DNA from: Enterobacter asburiae
Lineage (GTDB): Bacteria > Pseudomonadota > Gammaproteobacteria > Enterobacterales > Enterobacteriaceae
NCBI RefSeq assembly: GCF_007035645.1
Contig: NZ_AP019632.1
Span: 2,170,001-2,234,000 of the forward strand
Direction: 5' to 3'
Length of the DNA stretch: 64,000 bases
Positions 59,758 through 64,000 of the stretch are shown one piece after another. A program made the translations under genes and the position numbers. The stretch's first letter is position 1; every line of letters begins with the position of its first letter. Under the pieces are notes generated by a model. That model worked only from the letters and a program-made list of their open reading frames with translations, was not told where the DNA came from and did no database searches.

Positions 59758-61197
59758 CTATGTTTCACTCCCGGAGGGCGCGGCAATCTGCTCGTCCGCC
59801 ACCCGGGCGCTGGTACGGTTTCGACCCGCTTTTTTTGAACGATAGAGATGATCGTCCGCTTCGGCCATAAGCTTGTTGAAGACCTCGGTCAGCTGCCAGG
59901 ACTCAGCCTTTCCGCTGCCGAGGCCAATGCTGACCGTCAGATAGAGCGTCTGGTGACGCCATGTAAAAGGATGACCGGCAACGGTGGATCGGATACGTTC
60001 AGCCAGTTCAAAACCGTGCTGCGCGTCGCCTGAATTGACCACCACGGCGAACTCCTCTCCGCCCATGCGCGCCACCATGCCGTCTTCGCCGACGACCTGC
60101 TGAACCTGTCGGGCAAACGACGCCAGCACGCGGTCTCCGCACTCGTGGCCGTAGTTATCATTAATGCTTTTGAAATAATCAATATCCAGCAGCATGACGG
60201 TTAGAAAACGCGTGTGCCGGTACGTCTCTTCATGCTTTAACGCCTCATAAAGCCCGGAACGCGAGTAGACGTGCGTTAAAAAGTCATAATCCGCCCTCAG
60301 TGAAACCTGGCGGATCAGGGAATTAATCGCCGCCATGCTGACGGATACCATCACCGGGCAGATCGCCATCGTGGCGATCCCCAGCCGGGCTGAAAACATC
60401 ATTGGCGTCGTAAACGGCGTCGCCACGGCGATATTAATAATCGAGTTGGCGACCAGAATGATTTCAGTGGCACCCGTGATAAACGTCAGCAGACAGGTTG
60501 CGGGCAGCGAGTAGCGAACCGCACACCAGATAAGCGCAGGCAGAGGAAACGAGAGGCTCCCCGCTCCGCCAATCACCACCGACGCGATCACCGAGACGAT
60601 CAGCGCAATTACCGGCAGCAGCTGCTCAAGACGTAGCCTGAGCTCACGCCCTGGCATGCGTAACGTGAGCATACAGGGCACAACAAGCACGCCGGTTGAG
60701 AACTGCTCGCTAAACCAGTCGGCAAATAGCGGCCAGAAAGTATGACTGTCAATCCCGACCGACCCTACCGCGCCGAGCAAGGCGCAAAGCAGCGCGGCAA
60801 TCAGACAGTAGTTAAACAGGCGTAGCGCGTTAAGCGGATCGGGAGTTTTCTTCATCAGCCGCTTGTCGCGCTGGACCAGCACGGCGACGACGACGATAAA
60901 GATCATGTTTGACAGGTTGATCACCACGGAGGCCATACCCCAGTTGGTCGTTACCGCGTCGTACAACAGCATCGCGACATAACATACCGCGTAGTAATGC
61001 AGGCGATTCAGGTAAACATAGCGGGCGAAAATCCCTGCCATGACGCCATTTAGCGGCCAGAACAGCGACAGGGCCTCAACGAGCCGTAATTCCGCGCCCA
61101 CAAAATAGAATAAAGTGGTGAGGATGAAGATCGTCGCTGCATTTCGCAGCGGCGTATCAATCTGGAACGGCCTGAAAGCGGTAAGAGCAGAACGCAT
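59758..61197 (-). CDS. yneF: YneF-like membrane diguanylate cyclase (MASE1-GGDEF)
   Basis: A 479-residue protein with an N-terminal MASE1-like domain of eight or so membrane helices (about 20-310) and a C-terminal GGDEF domain. The active site is MVARMGGEEFAVVVN near 410, the catalytically competent GGEEF form. The tetrapeptide five residues before it is GEDG rather than RxxD, so the inhibitory site is missing. It matches E. coli YneF (DgcF) by position next to yneG and glsB. It raises cyclic di-GMP, favouring biofilm over swimming. The signal sensed in the membrane is unknown. Confidence 0.9.
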   Translation of the reverse strand: MRSALTAFRPFQIDTPLRNAATIFILTTLFYFVGAELRLVEALSLFWPLNGVMAGIFARYVYLNRLHYYAVCYVAMLLYDAVTTNWGMASVVINLSNMIFIVVVAVLVQRDKRLMKKTPDPLNALRLFNYCLIAALLCALLGAVGSVGIDSHTFWPLFADWFSEQFSTGVLVVPCMLTLRMPGRELRLRLEQLLPVIALIVSVIASVVIGGAGSLSFPLPALIWCAVRYSLPATCLLTFITGATEIILVANSIINIAVATPFTTPMMFSARLGIATMAICPVMVSVSMAAINSLIRQVSLRADYDFLTHVYSRSGLYEALKHEETYRHTRFLTVMLLDIDYFKSINDNYGHECGDRVLASFARQVQQVVGEDGMVARMGGEEFAVVVNSGDAQHGFELAERIRSTVAGHPFTWRHQTLYLTVSIGLGSGKAESWQLTEVFNKLMAEADDHLYRSKKAGRNRTSARVADEQIAAPSGSET

Positions 61198-61310
61198 TAA
61201 ATATCATTCCATATGAAAGCTTATGGCAATTATTGCGGTCGTCAGCATGATCGGGACTAACTTGGGATGCATCTATAACACAAATACCACGGGAGCATAA
61301 CTCGTCAAAT

Positions 61311-61667
61311 TTAGGCGTTCATCTGCAGCACCAGCCAGTGGTGGATGACGCTGACGATATAATTTTGTTGCTGCGCCGTGAGCGTTACGCCCTGTGGAAT
61401 GTTATGCCATTTTGCCAGACAGCCCCGACAACAGGTAGCGGTGGCATGCTGGGCGATAAACACCGGGTGACCGCGCATGGGCGTCTGTTTACCGTCGTTG
61501 GCGGGGTGCGCGGGCGCAAGGCGCTTTTCGACAAAATCCGCGGCGTGCCGATCAATGGTTTCGGGGCCTTTGTCCCAGCAGTACTGTCGTTCCTTATCGC
61601 CCAGGCGAAAGCGCGAGCGAAATGTCGATCGCGCCAGGCGGGAAAAGAGAGGATCCAGATCGGACAT
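61311..61667 (-). CDS. yneG: YneG, DUF4186 protein
   Basis: A 118-residue protein with the DUF4186 signatures ARSTFRSRFRLGDKERQYCWDKG, IDRHAADFVEKRLAPAHPANDGKQTPMRGHPVF and the Cys-rich ATATCCRGCLAKWH near 78-91. That Cys/His cluster could bind a metal. The function is unknown. Its ATG overlaps the glsB stop by one base (TGATG), so it is translationally coupled to glsB, and E. coli has the same order. Confidence 0.92.
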   Translation of the reverse strand: MSDLDPLFSRLARSTFRSRFRLGDKERQYCWDKGPETIDRHAADFVEKRLAPAHPANDGKQTPMRGHPVFIAQHATATCCRGCLAKWHNIPQGVTLTAQQQNYIVSVIHHWLVLQMNA

Positions 61668-62593
61668 CAGTATACGGAACGTCCCAGGCGCTGGGTAAGT
61701 TTCTCCAGAACCGCCACGCCGGCAAGGGAATTTCCCGTTTCATCCAGTTCCGGGCTCCAGACGGCTATCGCCATTTCATGCGGCACAATCGCCACGACCC
61801 CGCCGCCAACGCCCGATTTAGCCGGAAGGCCAACGCGCCAGGCGAACTCGCCGGCGTTTTGATACATCCCGCTGGTGGCCATCAGCGCGTTAACCTGCCG
61901 GGCCTGAAGCGGAGAAACCACCTCCTGATCGAGATGCGGCGCGTGCCCCTGGTGCGCAAGGAACAGGAACGTCTGGGCCAGCTCAACGCAGCTCATTTTC
62001 AGGGCGCAGTAATGGAAGTAGTTTTGCAGCACGGTCGCCACGTCGTTGTGGAAATTACCGAAGGATTTCATCAGCCATGCGATAGCCGCGTTACGGGCGG
62101 AGTGTTCAAACTCCGAGCGTGCCACCACCGCATCATAGGCAATATCGTCAACGCCCGAGAGCTGGCGAACAATCTCCAGCATTCGCTGGCGCGGTGCGCT
62201 GAGGCGACTTTGCAGCATATCGCAGACCACCAGCGCCCCGGCATTGATAAAGGGATTTCGCGGTTTACCCTGTTCAATCTCGAGCTGAAGCAGCGAGTTA
62301 AAAGGCTGGCCGGAAGGATCTTTACCGACACGCTGCCAGATCTCTTCTTCTTCATACTGGCGCATCGCCGCAACCAGACTCAGCACTTTCGAAATGGACT
62401 GAATGGAAAAACGCTCAGCCGCATCGCCTGCCTGGTATCGCTGTCCGTCAATGGTACAGATAGCAATCCCCAGCTTGTTCCCGCTCACCGAGGCAAGGGC
62501 CGGAATATAGTCGGCAACCTTCCCCTTTCCAATTAACGGACGAACCTGCGCCAGAATCTCGTCCAACATCTCATTATGGATGACCGCAGCCAC
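61667..62593 (-). CDS. glsB: GlsB, glutaminase 2
   Basis: GlsB deamidates L-glutamine to glutamate and ammonia. The 308-residue protein, equal to E. coli YneH/GlsB, has the serine-dependent beta-lactamase-like fold. The nucleophile is in [12 protein letters not shown] (SxxK, Ser near 66), and further conserved stretches are [14 protein letters not shown] near 112, [19 protein letters not shown] near 180 and [14 protein letters not shown] near 258. It is followed by yneG in a TGATG overlap. It ends the E. coli-like block; sad (yneI) does not follow here, being replaced by a chemoreceptor gene. Confidence 0.96.
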   Translation of the reverse strand: MAAVIHNEMLDEILAQVRPLIGKGKVADYIPALASVSGNKLGIAICTIDGQRYQAGDAAERFSIQSISKVLSLVAAMRQYEEEEIWQRVGKDPSGQPFNSLLQLEIEQGKPRNPFINAGALVVCDMLQSRLSAPRQRMLEIVRQLSGVDDIAYDAVVARSEFEHSARNAAIAWLMKSFGNFHNDVATVLQNYFHYCALKMSCVELAQTFLFLAHQGHAPHLDQEVVSPLQARQVNALMATSGMYQNAGEFAWRVGLPAKSGVGGGVVAIVPHEMAIAVWSPELDETGNSLAGVAVLEKLTQRLGRSVY

Positions 62594-62655
62594 ACTTTGC
62601 TCCTTGCCCTCAGGCTAAAACGGGCTGCGAGTATAACAGAGGCTTATGTATTGCG

Positions 62656-64000
62656 TCAGGCGCTAAGACGAAAACGCGAAACGGCCTGCAATAAAAGATC
62701 GGATTGCTTTTGCAGCCGCTCAGAGGCATCCGAGGCGTCAGAGACCAGCAGGTCCGTCTGCCGGGAGACCTGATTCAGCGCCTGAAGCTGGCGCGTCATC
62801 TGGTGAATACTGTCTCCCTGGCTGAGCGTGGCGGTTGAGATCTCATTAAGCAAACTGCTTAAATTGCCCACCAGGCCGGTGACCTGCTGCAGATTCTCTT
62901 CCATCAGGGTAACGGCGCGGGAACCGTCTTCAATGCCCCGCAGCGAACGGTTGATCAGCTCCTGAATGGTCTGCGTCGAGTGGCTGCTTTTTCTGGCCAG
63001 AAGCCCGACTTCCCTGGCGACGACGGCAAAACCGCGCCCCTGATTTCCGGCATGGGCCGCCTCGATGGCCGCATTCAGCGCCAGGATGTTGGTCTGAAAC
63101 GCCACGCTGTCGATCATCGCCACGATCCCGCGCATCTCAGAAGATCGGTCGACGATCGCCTGCATGGACGCATTCACGGTAGACATCATCCGGTCGCCCC
63201 CCACGGCGGCCTGACGCGCTTCATCGGCCCGCGAGCTGGCGAGCCTGGCATAGCCGGTATTCCCTTCCACATGGCTTTCCAGCGACGCGATATGCGCCGT
63301 CACATCCTCAAGCTCTTTCGCCTGGCGCGCTGACTGCTGATACAGCTTCTGGTTACCCTGCGCAAGGGAGCCAATATTCTCCACCATGGTGGCAGTGGCA
63401 TGGCTGACCTGCGTCACCAGCTGCTGCAGACCGTGCTGCATCGTCGCAATACTGTCGCTAAGCTGACCTATCTCCCGGTTGAAGCGCATGACGTCCGGCG
63501 GCGTGCCGGAGAGATCCCCTGCCGCCAGCCGGTTAATATGCGCAATCAACCGACGCAGCGGCGTAATCACCCATCTGGACATGCCGAACCAGACGACAAC
63601 CGCGATGGCAAGCAGCAGCACCGGCGCAAACAGGAACAACGTTTGCAGGCCGGAGAGCTGCGCCATTAAGCTCTGACGCCCCTGCATGGCCTGCTTCTCG
63701 CTTGCCTGCTGATAGCGCGCATAGTTGTCGTTAAAATCAGACTGAAACGCCTGAGCCGGTACGGCAAAAAACGCGTCGATGGTGTTGGTCTTAATCAAAC
63801 CTTCAGCCTGCTCGTTGATCGCGCCGTAGAAAAGCTGATAGCTGTTCACCAGGGCATCGTCTTTCGGCGGATTCAGCGCCAGCCAGGCCTTCCACGCCTG
63901 CTGAGAAACCGCCAGCGCCTTTTGCGCATCATCCATCAGGCTGTGCCAGCTCCCGTCGGAGCCGGTCTCTTTATCCTGCATAAACCAGACGCCGGAGCGG
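62656..64000 (-). CDS. Methyl-accepting chemotaxis protein, C-terminal part (5' end outside window)
   Basis: About 448 codons of a chemoreceptor are present and reading stays open through the window edge. A periplasmic four-helix-type sensor domain leads to the second membrane helix (LFLFAPVLLLAIAVVVWFG, about residue 113 of the fragment) and a HAMP domain (RWVITPLRRLIAHINRLAAG). The signalling domain has tip [20 protein letters not shown] then [21 protein letters not shown]. The returning helix after the tip differs from the consensus (REVGLLARKSSHST in place of SEVRxLAQRSAxAA). No CheR-tethering pentapeptide is present. The ligand is unknown. Confidence 0.93.
   Translation of the reverse strand, partial: RSGVWFMQDKETGSDGSWHSLMDDAQKALAVSQQAWKAWLALNPPKDDALVNSYQLFYGAINEQAEGLIKTNTIDAFFAVPAQAFQSDFNDNYARYQQASEKQAMQGRQSLMAQLSGLQTLFLFAPVLLLAIAVVVWFGMSRWVITPLRRLIAHINRLAAGDLSGTPPDVMRFNREIGQLSDSIATMQHGLQQLVTQVSHATATMVENIGSLAQGNQKLYQQSARQAKELEDVTAHIASLESHVEGNTGYARLASSRADEARQAAVGGDRMMSTVNASMQAIVDRSSEMRGIVAMIDSVAFQTNILALNAAIEAAHAGNQGRGFAVVAREVGLLARKSSHSTQTIQELINRSLRGIEDGSRAVTLMEENLQQVTGLVGNLSSLLNEISTATLSQGDSIHQMTRQLQALNQVSRQTDLLVSDASDASERLQKQSDLLLQAVSRFRLSA

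Noticed and set aside
61622..62536. Open frame of 304 codons opposite glsB
   Set aside because: It is antisense to glsB, which matches the E. coli enzyme in length and motifs.
1..64000. Prophage, transposon or CRISPR content
   Set aside because: No integrase, transposase, phage structural gene, tRNA attachment site or regularly spaced repeat was seen in either strand.

Overview
The window is ordinary chromosome from an Enterobacteriaceae species, most probably the Enterobacter cloacae complex. Reasons: the gene order tam - yneE - uxaB - yneF - yneG - glsB follows the E. coli K-12 order with extra genes inserted; AroY matches, from memory, the Klebsiella/Enterobacter protocatechuate decarboxylase; and hscC, digH, dsbG, scsBC and cusCFBA are typical enterobacterial proteins. 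Most of the DNA is GC-rich. Several stretches are visibly AT-rich and look acquired: about 640-1,880, 27,810-29,300, 41,070-41,600 and 46,460-48,450. I saw no tRNA, rRNA, insertion sequence, integrase or CRISPR array. Both window edges cut through chemoreceptor genes.

Layout. 1-3,020: end of a chemoreceptor gene, an uncharacterised AT-rich cluster with two very small membrane proteins, then a histidine-rich membrane protein translationally coupled to an ECF-type sigma factor. 3,050-7,000: a periplasmic thiol-redox operon (scsA-like, scsB, scsC, dsbG). 7,000-11,800: digH and a VF530-type DNA-binding protein, divergent from the hscC/djlC-type chaperone pair. 11,860-16,240: aroY with a divergent LysR regulator, then a periplasmic metallo-beta-lactamase-fold hydrolase and another LysR gene. 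16,380-17,750: an acid phosphatase and a streptothricin-acetyltransferase-like GNAT. 17,870-24,220: a treZ-treY-treX/glgX operon that makes trehalose from glycogen or maltodextrins. 24,220-27,680: a MarR-like regulator with a nested palindromic operator, divergent from a DUF969/DUF979/DUF2891 operon.

27,700-29,330: a compact orphan type VI secretion module (type-44 polymorphic toxin, membrane-anchored putative immunity protein, Hcp). It is bounded by a near-identical 27-28 bp direct repeat whose right copy is the 3' end of an MFS gene. 29,300-31,720: the MFS exporter and its divergent LysR regulator. 31,727-40,215: a complete copper/silver efflux locus (cusSR and cusCFBA) with a canonical CusR box. 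40,230-41,600: a four-helix membrane protein, a truncated gene and further gene debris. 41,600-46,460: LysR/SDR pair, PACE efflux protein, DUF4354 protein, VOC protein, DeoR regulator and NudK-like hydrolase.

46,640-48,170: a convergent luxR/luxI quorum-sensing pair; each gene has an upstream inverted repeat of the CT-N12-AG type. 48,490-62,600: the E. coli-like backbone from tam to glsB, interrupted by a DipZ-like thiol-redox protein, a second two-component system, an epoxide-hydrolase-like enzyme, four GNAT acetyltransferases and a GAF-GGDEF diguanylate cyclase. 62,656-64,000: the C-terminal part of a second chemoreceptor.

Recurring themes are envelope stress and metal/thiol homeostasis (Scs, DsbG, DipZ, Cus), signalling (two chemoreceptors, two diguanylate cyclases, LuxR/I, two two-component systems) and accessory competition functions (Hcp/toxin-44). 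The most novel-looking parts are the Hcp/toxin-44 island with its repeat boundaries and the small bicistron at 685-1,568.
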